Below, one piece after another: positions 17,457-25,164 of a DNA stretch of 43,438 nucleotides. Each line of letters opens with the position of its first letter. Positions within the stretch are counted from its first letter, which is position 1. The DNA is from Candidatus Aldehydirespirator catecholifindens (GTDB lineage: Bacteria; Actinomycetota; Acidimicrobiia; Acidimicrobiales; Aldehydirespiratoraceae): positions 1-43,438 of the forward strand of contig JAPYNU010000021.1 of NCBI GenBank assembly GCA_028283245.1, given 5' to 3'. Position numbers and translations under genes: made by a program. The notes under the pieces were generated by a model. That model was not told where the DNA came from. It made no database searches and worked only from the letters and a program-made list of their open reading frames with translations.

Positions 17457-18754
17457 CTGCTCGGGGCCTCACGGCGCGCAGCATCAAGCCTCTTGCAATG
17501 CCGCCAGCAGCGACACTGAGATTGCCGGGCTCAAAGAGCATCACCAACCGGGCGCTGGTGTGTGCGGCCATGGCATCGGGTGAGACCAGGCTGCAGAACG
17601 CCCTTTTTGCTGACGACACTGAAGCCATGGTTAAGGCGCTGCAGCAGTTGGGTGCCAAGATTCGCTGCCTGCCCGAGCAGTCAGTCATGGAGGTTGCAGG
17701 CACAGCAGGCCGAGTGAACTTCGTCCCAAACGCAGTTATTGACGCACGCATGTCGGGAACCACCGGCCGGTTTCTGGCACCGCTTCTGGCTTTGGGGGCT
17801 GATCTGGTGACCCTAGACGGCCATCCGCAGCTTAGGGCTCGGCCGTTTGGTGATCTGGCTGAAGCGTTGCGGAGTCTCGCGGTCAGCGTCGAGTTTGATC
17901 CGAGCAGTGACGGCGATGGTCTGCCAATGCGGATTCAAGGACCGATCTCATCAGGTTCCGCCAAAGTGCAAATCAGCCGCTCCAGTCAGTTCCTTTCTGG
18001 GCTCATGCTGGCCGCAGCGCTGGTACCCGGCGGGTTGAGGCTGTTTACCGCGGGGGCCTCCGTGAGCCGTTCCTATGTGGAGATGACCGCCAACGTGATG
18101 CGATCTTTCGGTGCACAGGTTGAAGTGGGCACCGATTCGGTTTACGTCGCTGGAGGGGGCTACTCGTCGCTTGATTGCTATGCAGTTGAGCCTGATGCTT
18201 CCGCAGCTTCATACTTTTGGGCTGCTGCCGCAATCACTTCAGGCAATGTGGCAGTGGAAGGCCTCGGCTCCGACTCGATCCAGGGAGACACCGGTTTCGT
18301 GTCGTTGCTGCAGCAGATGGGGGCATCGACTGAGCAGACCGCAGACTCAATTGCTGTGACGGGAGCGTCGCTGTCGGGTATTGACGTGACTCTTAGCGAC
18401 ATGTCTGACACTGCTCCCACCCTGGCTGTGGTGGCGTCTCAGGCAGCGACCCCGACGCGGGTGCGTGGTATCGGGTTCGTGCGAGGCAAAGAAAGCGACC
18501 GAATCGCCGCAGTAGTCAAAGAACTGCGCCGGTGTGGAGTTGTGGCCCATGAGCATGATGACGGGTTCACCGTTGACGGAAAGTCTGCAGCCAGCGGTGC
18601 GCGGATTCGCACATACGATGATCATCGCATCGCCATGGCGTTCGCTGTTTTGGGTTTGGTGGTGCCCGGTATCGAGATTGAAGACCCTGATTGCGTGGCG
18701 AAGACCTTTCCAGGTTTCTTTGACACGTTGGATTCTCTGCACAGATCAAACTGA
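17453..18754 (+). CDS. aroA: 5-enolpyruvylshikimate-3-phosphate synthase
   Basis: A 433-residue EPSP synthase joining shikimate 3-phosphate and phosphoenolpyruvate. Conserved elements include LPGSKSITNRAL (Lys28, Ser29, Arg33), SGTTGRF (101-107), SRSSQFLSGLM, SDMSDTAPTL, GKESDRI and YDDHRIAMA, all in order. The glyphosate-site loop has the sensitive-type Gly and Thr at 102-103, but Phe107 sits where E. coli-type enzymes have Pro101; what this does to inhibition is not known from sequence. The ATG overlaps the tyrA stop. Confidence 0.96.
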   Translation: MTARGLTARSIKPLAMPPAATLRLPGSKSITNRALVCAAMASGETRLQNALFADDTEAMVKALQQLGAKIRCLPEQSVMEVAGTAGRVNFVPNAVIDARMSGTTGRFLAPLLALGADLVTLDGHPQLRARPFGDLAEALRSLAVSVEFDPSSDGDGLPMRIQGPISSGSAKVQISRSSQFLSGLMLAAALVPGGLRLFTAGASVSRSYVEMTANVMRSFGAQVEVGTDSVYVAGGGYSSLDCYAVEPDASAASYFWAAAAITSGNVAVEGLGSDSIQGDTGFVSLLQQMGASTEQTADSIAVTGASLSGIDVTLSDMSDTAPTLAVVASQAATPTRVRGIGFVRGKESDRIAAVVKELRRCGVVAHEHDDGFTVDGKSAASGARIRTYDDHRIAMAFAVLGLVVPGIEIEDPDCVAKTFPGFFDTLDSLHRSN

Positions 18755-18833
18755 GGTTGGCTGATTGCGCCGAATCCGAACAGGTTTGTGTCAAGTCCCG
18801 CAGTCAGATGAGACAGTTAGGAAGGTCTAAAGG

Positions 18834-19484
18834 ATGCGGTTGATAGCTATCGACGGTCAAGCAGGATCGGGTAAGTCAAGCCTCGCTCGGGCTCTGGCTG
18901 AACGGTTGGGTCTGGACTACCTAGACACTGGTGCCATGTATCGGGCCGTGACTTTTGCGGTGCTTCGAGCTGGCGGTGACCCTGCCGACGATGAGTTCAC
19001 CACCAATGTGGCGCGGACCATTGATCTGCGCGTTAGTGCCAATCGAGTGCTAGTAGATGGTGTAGATGCCACAGTAGAGATCCGAGGATCCTCAGTGGAT
19101 CGCGCTGTCAGCTTGGTGGCATCTAACGCAGCAGTGCGTGGCGAGCTGGTCGCTCGTCAGCGAGACTGGGCACGACAGCGTAACGGAGGTGTAGTAGAGG
19201 GGCGAGACATCGGCACCGTGGTGTTCCCCGACGCTGATTTGAAGCTTTATCTCAGAGCCGATCCGCAGACCCGGGCGCTGCGTCGTGCTCGCCAGATGGC
19301 TCAGGCCCAATGCGACACTGAAACCGCAGCCGTTGAGTTGGTGGCTGCGGATCTGGCACGACGTGACACCACTGACTCCACCCGGCAAGCTGATCCGCTT
19401 ATTCAAGCTGAGGATGCTGTAGTTGTTGATACCACAGCACAGACATTGAACGAAACCGTCGACCAAATATTGAGCCTGTTGTGA
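18834..19484 (+). CDS. cmk: Cytidylate kinase
   Basis: A 216-residue (d)CMP kinase. The P-loop GQAGSGKSS is at residues 8-16, followed by LDTGAMYRAVT and VVEGRDIGTVVFPDA, which bind CMP. It has one of the better ribosome binding sites in the window (AGGAAGG at 18819-18825, eight bases before ATG). In mycobacteria cmk is followed by der (engA); here a lysophospholipid acyltransferase gene follows instead. Confidence 0.95.
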   Translation: MRLIAIDGQAGSGKSSLARALAERLGLDYLDTGAMYRAVTFAVLRAGGDPADDEFTTNVARTIDLRVSANRVLVDGVDATVEIRGSSVDRAVSLVASNAAVRGELVARQRDWARQRNGGVVEGRDIGTVVFPDADLKLYLRADPQTRALRRARQMAQAQCDTETAAVELVAADLARRDTTDSTRQADPLIQAEDAVVVDTTAQTLNETVDQILSLL

Positions 19485-19491
19485 TCTCTCA

Positions 19492-20256
19492 ATGTCGGCA
19501 AAGTCCGAGCCTGTTGTGAGCCGCAGCGTCTACGGACAACGCAGCGATGCCGAGGATCGTGGCGACAATGGTGCCTACCATCGCAGCCACCATCGATTTT
19601 GGGGACGTGTTCTATATCGGTTAGCTAGGACACTGATCTTAGGACTGTGCAAAATGTTGTTCCGACTGCGTGTGGAAGGCAGAGAGAATTTTCCGTCGGG
19701 AGCTTTCATCCTTGCACCGGTCCATCGCTCGTTCATCGACACGCCGATAGCCGCCATGGCCACCAGCAGGCGGTTGCGGTTCATGGGTAAGGAGAGTCTT
19801 TGGGAGTCACGACCTTTGGGAGCGTTCCTCTCAATGGTTGGAGCTTTCCCGGTGGAGCGTGGCACCGCTGACCGCACCGCGTTACGGGCAGCAACCGACG
19901 TGCTGGCTTTGGGTGAGCCACTGGTGATGTTCCCTGAAGGGACACGCCGTAGCGGCGATCGCATTAATCGTGAAGACATGCTTGATGGTCCGGCGTTTGT
20001 GGCCGCCCGGGCTGGGGTGCCGATCGTTCCGATTGGTCTCGGTGGCACGGTTCGGGCATTGCCTGTGGGCTCAGTTATGCCACGGCCTCATCGGGTGGTG
20101 ATAGTGGTGGGCAATCCGATACCGCCACCTGAAGCGCCTAGCGGACGACTGTCTCGTCGAGCGGTGAGTGAGCACACAGACCGCTTGTATAGCGAGTTGA
20201 GTGATCTCTACCTAGAGGCGCGTGTGTTGGCTGGCCAACAGTCGGCACCCGCCTAG
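19492..20256 (+). CDS. plsC: 1-acyl-sn-glycerol-3-phosphate acyltransferase
   Basis: A 254-residue PlsC-family acyltransferase of phospholipid synthesis, likely membrane-associated. The HX4D catalytic motif is HRSFID at 78-83 and the FPEGTR motif is at 147-152. The first 35 residues are polar and His/Arg-rich, followed by an amphipathic or hydrophobic segment (about 36-58). It follows cmk by seven bases and its stop overlaps the end of the convergent ispH by four bases. The acyl donor and acceptor are not readable. Confidence 0.9.
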   Translation: MSAKSEPVVSRSVYGQRSDAEDRGDNGAYHRSHHRFWGRVLYRLARTLILGLCKMLFRLRVEGRENFPSGAFILAPVHRSFIDTPIAAMATSRRLRFMGKESLWESRPLGAFLSMVGAFPVERGTADRTALRAATDVLALGEPLVMFPEGTRRSGDRINREDMLDGPAFVAARAGVPIVPIGLGGTVRALPVGSVMPRPHRVVIVVGNPIPPPEAPSGRLSRRAVSEHTDRLYSELSDLYLEARVLAGQQSAPA

Positions 20257-21314
20257 TTGAGGGAAAGCTCTGATTGAGGGGTTAGCTGATCCAGCAGGTC
20301 ACTGGCACTGATTGAGCGGTCGTTGAGCGGTTCACGCTCAGCGATCTCTGAACCCAGAGCTACCAAAGCAGCTGTCTCTACCGCCGCAAGCAGGTCGCGA
20401 AGATTGCGAGGAGGCGGAAAGTATTCGTCTTCGTCCATGGCGGTCACTTCTTCGACTCCGTGCTCTGGTGCTAGCCGTTTGATTACCCGGCGCACAACAT
20501 CTTCGGGTCCTGAAGCGCCTGCGGTCACGCCGATCGTGCCTGAAAGGTCATCGGGAATGCTGTCGGCGTCGTCAATCCGTAGCACCCGACGACAGCCCGC
20601 TTCGGCGGCCAGATGCACCAGAGACTGAGTGTTGGAAGAGTTGGATGAGCCGATCACAAGCACTGCGTCGCAGCGTGGGGCAATCTCCAGCAATGCGGTT
20701 TGACGGTTGGTGGTGGCGAAGCAAAGGTCGCTCTTGCCGGGCTGCCACAAATCAGGGAAGCGGCGGCGAGCGTGATCCAGTACGCCCTGCCAATCGCGGT
20801 GCGAGAGAGTGGTTTGTGCCAGCACTGCCACCGGTTCGGTGAACTCAGGAAGAGCGGCAACTCCTCTGGCGTTGTCAACGCGATGTATTGATTCGGGGGC
20901 GACGGCTATTGTGCCCACCGCCTCCTGGTGGTCTTCGTGACCGATGTAGACGATCTTGTAACCCTTAGCGGATCTGGTCTTGACTTCGTGATGGACTTTT
21001 GTGACTAGCGGACAAACAGCATCCACTAGATAGCCGCCGTTGTCGCGCGCTGCCTGCACTACCTCAGGTGCAGAGCCGTGGGCTGAGAGCATTACCGGCG
21101 CACCGGCAGGAACTTCGGCGATGTCATCCACGAAGACCACGCCAGCTTCCTTGAAGCGCTTCACCACTCTCTGGTTGTGGATGATCTCGTGGTAGCAATA
21201 AACTGGAGGGCCGAAAGCTTGGATCGTCCAAGTGAGCGCCTTGATGGCCATGTCAACACCGGCGCAGAAACCCCGAGGAGAAGCAAGGAGCACTCGATCA
21301 ATCACAGATGCCAT
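20253..21314 (-). CDS. ispH: 4-hydroxy-3-methylbut-2-enyl diphosphate reductase
   Basis: A 353-residue IspH (LytB), the iron-sulfur enzyme of the last step of the MEP isoprenoid pathway. The three cluster cysteines are Cys17 (PRGFCAGV), Cys101 (AVCPLVTKVH) and Cys198 (DLCFATTNRQ), and the GHEDHQEAVGT and SSNSSNTQSL motifs are present. The C-terminal tail beyond residue 320 is polar and not conserved in the family as I know it. It overlaps the preceding MinD-like gene by 13 bases, so the two are cotranscribed. Confidence 0.96.
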   Translation of the reverse strand: MASVIDRVLLASPRGFCAGVDMAIKALTWTIQAFGPPVYCYHEIIHNQRVVKRFKEAGVVFVDDIAEVPAGAPVMLSAHGSAPEVVQAARDNGGYLVDAVCPLVTKVHHEVKTRSAKGYKIVYIGHEDHQEAVGTIAVAPESIHRVDNARGVAALPEFTEPVAVLAQTTLSHRDWQGVLDHARRRFPDLWQPGKSDLCFATTNRQTALLEIAPRCDAVLVIGSSNSSNTQSLVHLAAEAGCRRVLRIDDADSIPDDLSGTIGVTAGASGPEDVVRRVIKRLAPEHGVEEVTAMDEDEYFPPPRNLRDLLAAVETAALVALGSEIAEREPLNDRSISASDLLDQLTPQSELSLN

Positions 21315-22048
21315 TCTAGCCGTGGGCGTATCTCGTCAGACAGGCATTGGGTCAAAGTTGCTGGAACGGCTTGCCCGTAGCGTGCGGCGTGCTCTACAGC
21401 TTTGCTTTCGGTAATCAGCACTGGGGCTCCAGATGCGAGCGCAACACTTCCCGTCAACTGTCGCATACTCGCTGCAACAGCCGCTAGGCGCTGCCTTGAA
21501 CTGCGGGGTAGGCGGTTGATGACGGTTATCAATCGCTCAACACCCAGCAGAGAGGTTAGAGCCTCACCGGTCCTAGCCAGCCAGCGAAGGCTCTCAGTAT
21601 CGGGGGTGGCAACCAAGGCGATCAGGTCGCAGCGACTTAGCGTTGCCGCTATTTCTGCTAATGCTGAAGTGCTTGATGTGCTTGATGTGCCTGGGGTGCC
21701 TGGGGTGCCTGGAGTGCTGAAGGCTCTTGGAGTGCCTGGAGTGCCTAGAGTGCTGAAGGCTGAGGCTGTCATGGCTGTAGACGCAGCAGAAGCAGCAGAG
21801 ATCGCTGCGCTGGTGGTGGCGCTGCCTATATCGGCCACCACAAAGCGATGGCTGGCTTTCAGGCGGTCAAGGCTCGTAGCGTCGGCAGTTGCACAGTAGG
21901 TAACCAGTCCATGGTTGGAGGCGTCACTGCCTAGGTCTTCAGTCAGACATCCAGCCAGTAAAGTGCAGCCGACACCTCGGGCACCGACCACGCCGATCAT
22001 GTTGCCTCGCCAAGGTTTCGGTGGGTATCCATGTTCTTCAGCGTTCAT
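21302..22048 (-). CDS. MinD/ParA-like protein with degenerate P-loop and repeat linker
   Basis: A 248-residue protein with the layout of a P-loop ATPase of the MinD/ParA class: an N-terminal GARGVGCT (22-29) at the Walker A place, VVADIGSA (70-77) at the Walker B place, and ALVATPDTES and ITVINRLPR (174-182) as in MinD-like folds. The Walker A lysine is Cys28 and the ParA signature lysine is also absent, so ATP hydrolysis is doubtful. Residues about 77-129 are an Ala/Ser/Thr/Gly/Pro linker encoded largely by 9-bp repeats and would insert between core strands. It is cotranscribed with ispH and divergent from the small DNA-binding gene. Function unknown; it may be a partner or regulator rather than an enzyme. 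Confidence 0.6.
   Translation of the reverse strand: MNAEEHGYPPKPWRGNMIGVVGARGVGCTLLAGCLTEDLGSDASNHGLVTYCATADATSLDRLKASHRFVVADIGSATTSAAISAASAASTAMTASAFSTLGTPGTPRAFSTPGTPGTPGTSSTSSTSALAEIAATLSRCDLIALVATPDTESLRWLARTGEALTSLLGVERLITVINRLPRSSRQRLAAVAASMRQLTGSVALASGAPVLITESKAVEHAARYGQAVPATLTQCLSDEIRPRLEWHL
21669..21758 (-). repeat. Ten 9-bp tandem units in the MinD-like gene
   Basis: On the plus strand, units of the type GTGCCTGGG/GTGCTTGAT/GTGCTGAAG follow each other in one register. On the coding strand they specify Gly-Thr-Pro, Ser-Ser-Thr and similar triplets. A longer block ending GTGCTGAAGGCT appears twice, so part of the array duplicated as a larger unit. Confidence 0.85.
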
Positions 22049-22108
22049 TGTCGTATACTCTCGTTAGTCTCTTCGTATGAAGTTCAGTTCACGCGACGAG
22101 CTTCAAAA

Positions 22109-22114
22109 TATACT
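22109..22114 (+). promoter_or_regulatory. Candidate -10 element for the BldC/excisionase-like gene
   Basis: TATACT, five of six matches to the consensus, lies in the AT-rich divergent region. It would start a message about 40 bases before the ATG. No convincing -35 is seen. Confidence 0.4.
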
Positions 22115-22139
22115 TGAAAATAACCGTCAAAAGCCAAGA

Positions 22140-22155
22140 AGGCACCGAAAGGCAC
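22140..22155 (+). promoter_or_regulatory. Direct repeat AGGCAC-N4-AGGCAC before the DNA-binding gene
   Basis: Two copies of AGGCAC spaced one helical turn apart (22140-22145 and 22150-22155) sit just upstream of the ATG at 22163. BldC-family proteins bind head-to-tail direct repeats, so this could be an autoregulatory site; it also contains the weak ribosome binding site (AAAGG). Role inferred. Confidence 0.3.
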
Positions 22156-22162
22156 TATAGCC

Positions 22163-22435
22163 ATGATTGATGCAGACCAAATTCAAGCAAGCGACCAGTG
22201 GCTGGGCACAACCGCCGCCGCCAAGCGCCTCGGAATCACCACACGTACCCTCTATCGCTTCATTGATGAGGGCTACATCGCGGCCTACCGGATGGGTAGA
22301 GTGATTCGTGTCCTCAGGTCCGATGTTGACGCTTACATTGAAGCGTGTCGGATTGAGCCAGGCACCATCTCACATCTTTACCCCGATGTGAATCCCAAGA
22401 ATCCCAGTAGCACCCCCGCAGGTGCATCTAACTGA
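22163..22435 (+). CDS. Small helix-turn-helix protein, excisionase/BldC type
   Basis: A 90-residue protein with a MerR-like winged helix-turn-helix of the excisionase family (residues about 13-62). TTAAAKRLGITTRTLYRFID is the recognition part and AYRMGRVIRVLRSDVDAYIE the wing and last helix. A short tail contains PGTISHLYP. Actinobacteria encode chromosomal proteins of this type as developmental or housekeeping regulators (BldC is the known example), so the excisionase label does not mean a mobile element; no integrase is next to it. It is transcribed away from the MinD-like gene from a shared 114-base region. Confidence 0.85.
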   Translation: MIDADQIQASDQWLGTTAAAKRLGITTRTLYRFIDEGYIAAYRMGRVIRVLRSDVDAYIEACRIEPGTISHLYPDVNPKNPSSTPAGASN

Positions 22436-22542
22436 GCGAAGGCCGAACGCCTAGGCGAGCTAGCCCCGAGTCAGAGCCCCTGAGTTACAGACCCTGAGCC
22501 AGCTCCAGATTGTGTAGAACCAGTCTTAGAACCAGTTGTGCA

Positions 22543-22582
22543 GTGTGTCATGGGAGACCCATAAACCTCTGCCATGACACAC
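22543..22582. terminator. Long hairpin between the HTH gene and tRNA-Gly
   Basis: GTGTGTCATGG (22543-22553) pairs perfectly with CCATGACACAC (22572-22582), with a few more inner pairs around a small loop. It lies between convergent units, so it may end both. No T-run follows on either strand, so it is not a classic intrinsic terminator. The rest of 22436-22657 holds only a doubled TAGAACCAGT (22515-22524, 22527-22536). Confidence 0.45.
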
Positions 22583-22657
22583 CAGTGGCTGCCGTCAGCT
22601 AGAGCGACTCGCGCTTCGGCTGAGAGCGCGTATCAAAGACGCATGACAACGGGTTTG

Positions 22658-22729
22658 AGCGGGCGACCGGAATCGAACCGGCATTATCAGCTTGGAAGGC
22701 TGAGGTTCTAGCCGTTGAACTACGCCCGC
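22658..22729 (-). tRNA. tRNA-Gly (anticodon TCC)
   Basis: On the minus strand the acceptor stem GCGGGCG pairs with CGCCCGC. The D stem is GTTC/GAAC, the anticodon stem TCAGC/GCTGA with loop CTTCCAA (anticodon TCC), and the T arm is GCCGG-TTCGATT-CCGGT. The discriminator is T at 22658, and CCA is not encoded. It reads GGA/GGG codons. Confidence 0.95.
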
Positions 22730-22754
22730 AGACACTCAACGGTATCGGCATCAA

Positions 22755-22778
22755 TGACGGTGACGATGACGCTGACGA
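22755..22778 (-). repeat. Four 6-bp units upstream of tRNA-Gly
   Basis: On the plus strand TGACGG, TGACGA, TGACGC and TGACGA follow directly, starting 26 bases upstream of the tRNA 5' end. They lie in the region where its promoter should be. Confidence 0.7.
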
Positions 22779-22820
22779 TATTTGGCTTGTCTTGCCTTGC
22801 GATTGCAACGGATTAGTACG

Positions 22821-22836
22821 GTGTTGATAGCAACAC
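22821..22836. promoter_or_regulatory. Inverted repeat GTGTTG-ATAG-CAACAC before tig
   Basis: A perfect 6-bp inverted repeat with a 4-base loop lies about 50 bases upstream of the trigger factor start. It could be an operator or a small hairpin; no known box is recognised. Confidence 0.35.
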
Positions 22837-22872
22837 GACGTGCGGTCGCGTAGTGCGTCGAAACGGTACCGG

Positions 22873-22878
22873 TAAACT
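22873..22878 (+). promoter_or_regulatory. Candidate -10 element for tig
   Basis: TAAACT ends seven bases before the GTG at 22886, a spacing that predicts a leaderless message. No Shine-Dalgarno sequence precedes the GTG, which fits. Confidence 0.45.
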
Positions 22879-22885
22879 CGCCGCT

Positions 22886-24463
22886 GTGCGCAGCAGCGTC
22901 GAAACGCTCGCCGATAACCGGGTCAAGCTGACCGTGGAGTTGGATGAGGCGGAGTTCGAGACAGAAGTTGAAGCCGCTTTTAAGCGCATTGCCCGTCAGG
23001 TGCGGATCCCTGGATTTCGTCCTGGACGTGCCCCTCGCCGCTTGCTTGAGGCTCAGCTAGGGCCACAAGCTGGCCGTGTGGAGGCTCTGCGGGCATCGCT
23101 TCCCGGCTACTACTCGCGTGCTGTTGTGGAGCACGAGGTTGATGTTATTGACACTCCCGAGATTGAAGTCACCCAGGGCGAAGAATCAGGACCTGTCAGC
23201 TTCGACGCTGTAGTTGACGTGCGCCCAGCCATCGAAGTAGCCGGTTATGACGCGTTGAGAGTCGAGGTCCCCAATCCTGAGGTTGACGAGTCGGAAATCC
23301 AAACAGAGATTGACCGTTTCAGGCAGCAGTTCGCCGAATTGTCTGCTGTGAAGCGTGCCGCAGTTGACGGTGATCATCTCACTATTGACATCTCTGCCAC
23401 TCATGAAGGCGAGACGCTTGACGGTCTCACCACCTCCGACTATGACTACCTGCTCGGCACCGGTGCGGTTGTGCCTGAGATTGATGAGAACCTCCGTGGT
23501 TCTTCAGCGGGCGACATATTGGAGTTCGTCGCCAAACACCCAGATCCCGACATTGACGGTGTGATCCGCTTCCGAGTGCTAGTCAAGGAAGTGCAGCAGA
23601 GCGTCTTGCCGGAACTAGATGACGAGTTCGTAAACACCAACACCGAATTCGAGACTGCGGAAGAGTTCGTAGCTGCGATACGCACAGCTCAACAGCGCAC
23701 TCGGGCTGTCTACGTAGAGTCGCTGCGCCGCGAAGGTGTCGCCGACGCGATCGCCGCTTTGGTCATCGACGATGTTCCCGAGGTGATGGTGAACTCAGAG
23801 GTGGAGTCCCGTGTTGAGAATCTCGTGGCTGAACTGTCGCAGCGCGGCCATGAACTAGACGACTACCTGAACAGCATCGGCCAGTCACGCGAAGACTTTG
23901 AAGGCAGTTTGCGTAGCGGTGCTGGACGCGACATCAAAGTTGACTTAGCGCTGCGTGCTGTGGCCGAGGCAGAGGGACTAACAGCAGACTCCGACGCAGT
24001 GCAGGCCGAACTGCTAAACGTGGTGCAAGCCATGGCGAACGGTGGCGTTGCAGCCGATGCTGCCGCCTCAGAGTCCAGACAAGACGTGTTTGAAGAGTCA
24101 GCAGAGTCTGAAGAGGCAGCAGAGGCAGAGGAGGCAGAAGGACAAGGCTCAGAGGACGAGTCGAAGTTCGCCGAGCAGGCTGAGCGTCTGCATGAGGCGT
24201 TAGCATCGTCAGGACGGCTTGCAGAGATGCGCTCGCAGATATCCAAGCGTGCGGCGTTGGAGTGGATCACCGAGCGTGTGGAACTAGTTGACCCTGACGG
24301 CAAAGTCATTGACTCAGATAGCTTGCGCGCAGCTGTGGAAGTTGATCAGCGCACCGATACAGAATCAGACCAAAAACCCGCCAACCACACAGACGATCTA
24401 CCGCTGCAAGACCCGCAACAAGACAACCCGATACAGAACGATCCAGAACAGGACGACTCATGA
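22886..24463 (+). CDS. tig: Trigger factor with acidic insert and long tail
   Basis: A ribosome-bound chaperone and prolyl isomerase. The ribosome-docking GFRPGRAP is at residues 43-50, the FKBP-type domain at about 160-245, and the helical C-terminal chaperone domain follows. I chose GTG at 22886 because the protein then begins with the conserved [12 protein letters not shown]; the frame is open to 22853. At 525 residues it is longer than the usual 430-470. An acidic low-complexity stretch (about 393-427, Glu/Ala/Ser) interrupts the C-terminal domain, and a polar disordered tail rich in Asp, Gln and Pro covers about 485-525. It overlaps clpP by four bases. Confidence 0.95.
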   Translation: MRSSVETLADNRVKLTVELDEAEFETEVEAAFKRIARQVRIPGFRPGRAPRRLLEAQLGPQAGRVEALRASLPGYYSRAVVEHEVDVIDTPEIEVTQGEESGPVSFDAVVDVRPAIEVAGYDALRVEVPNPEVDESEIQTEIDRFRQQFAELSAVKRAAVDGDHLTIDISATHEGETLDGLTTSDYDYLLGTGAVVPEIDENLRGSSAGDILEFVAKHPDPDIDGVIRFRVLVKEVQQSVLPELDDEFVNTNTEFETAEEFVAAIRTAQQRTRAVYVESLRREGVADAIAALVIDDVPEVMVNSEVESRVENLVAELSQRGHELDDYLNSIGQSREDFEGSLRSGAGRDIKVDLALRAVAEAEGLTADSDAVQAELLNVVQAMANGGVAADAAASESRQDVFEESAESEEAAEAEEAEGQGSEDESKFAEQAERLHEALASSGRLAEMRSQISKRAALEWITERVELVDPDGKVIDSDSLRAAVEVDQRTDTESDQKPANHTDDLPLQDPQQDNPIQNDPEQDDS

Positions 24464-25101
24464 GCATGATCAACCCTCGCAACTATCTAGTGCCTACCGT
24501 AGTGGAGCAAACCAACCGCGGCGAGCGAGCCTTCGACCTTTACAGCCGACTCCTCAAAGAGAACATCATTTTCTTGGGCACACCCATTGACGATGTGGTG
24601 GCCAACCTGGTCTGCGCGCAGCTGCTTCACCTTGAGTCCGAGGATCCTGACAAAGACATCAACCTCTACATCAACAGCCCCGGCGGCGACATCAATGCAC
24701 TTTTTGCTATCTACGACACGATTCAGTACATCCGCCCCGACATAACCACGATCTGCTTTGGTCAAGCAGCATCAGCGGCGGCGGTGCTGCTGGCGGCCGG
24801 GTCGAAAGGCAAACGCTTGGCGTTGCCGCACGCCAAGATCTTGTTGCATCAGCCCTATGCAGGGGCGCATGGTGATGCAAGCGACATCGAGAGAATTGCT
24901 TCAGAGGTGGCCCGACTCAAGAAGTCCTTGGAGGATGTGCTTTCTGAGCACACCGGTCAGCCCATTGAGCGGATCGCCGCCGACACCGACCGTGACTTTG
25001 TGATGACTGCTGAACAGGCTTGCGAGTATGGAATTATCGATGAGGTAATCCAAGCTCGCAACGTGGCCGATAACAGCGGTGCCATCAGGGCGATCAGCTA
25101 A
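24460..25101 (+). CDS. clpP: ATP-dependent Clp protease proteolytic subunit
   Basis: A 213-residue serine peptidase forming the ClpP barrel. The catalytic triad is Ser105 (GQAASAAA), His130 (LLHQPYAG) and Asp179 (DTDRDF); [10 protein letters not shown] is the substrate-binding strand. The usual GQAASMGA reads GQAASAAA, so the Met after the nucleophile is Ala. Many actinobacteria have two clpP genes in tandem here; only one is seen, so a second would be elsewhere. The ATG overlaps the tig stop (ATGA). Confidence 0.96.
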   Translation: MSMINPRNYLVPTVVEQTNRGERAFDLYSRLLKENIIFLGTPIDDVVANLVCAQLLHLESEDPDKDINLYINSPGGDINALFAIYDTIQYIRPDITTICFGQAASAAAVLLAAGSKGKRLALPHAKILLHQPYAGAHGDASDIERIASEVARLKKSLEDVLSEHTGQPIERIAADTDRDFVMTAEQACEYGIIDEVIQARNVADNSGAIRAIS

Positions 25102-25164
25102 CCAGCCGAGTGCTGCAAACTTGGTAAGGGCTGAGAGTTGATCAGGACTAGAGGGTGATCCGAG

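Noticed and set aside
22163..22435. Excisionase-like protein next to tRNA-Gly as a prophage remnant
   Set aside because: No integrase, no duplicated tRNA end and no phage genes; chromosomal BldC-type regulators have the same fold.
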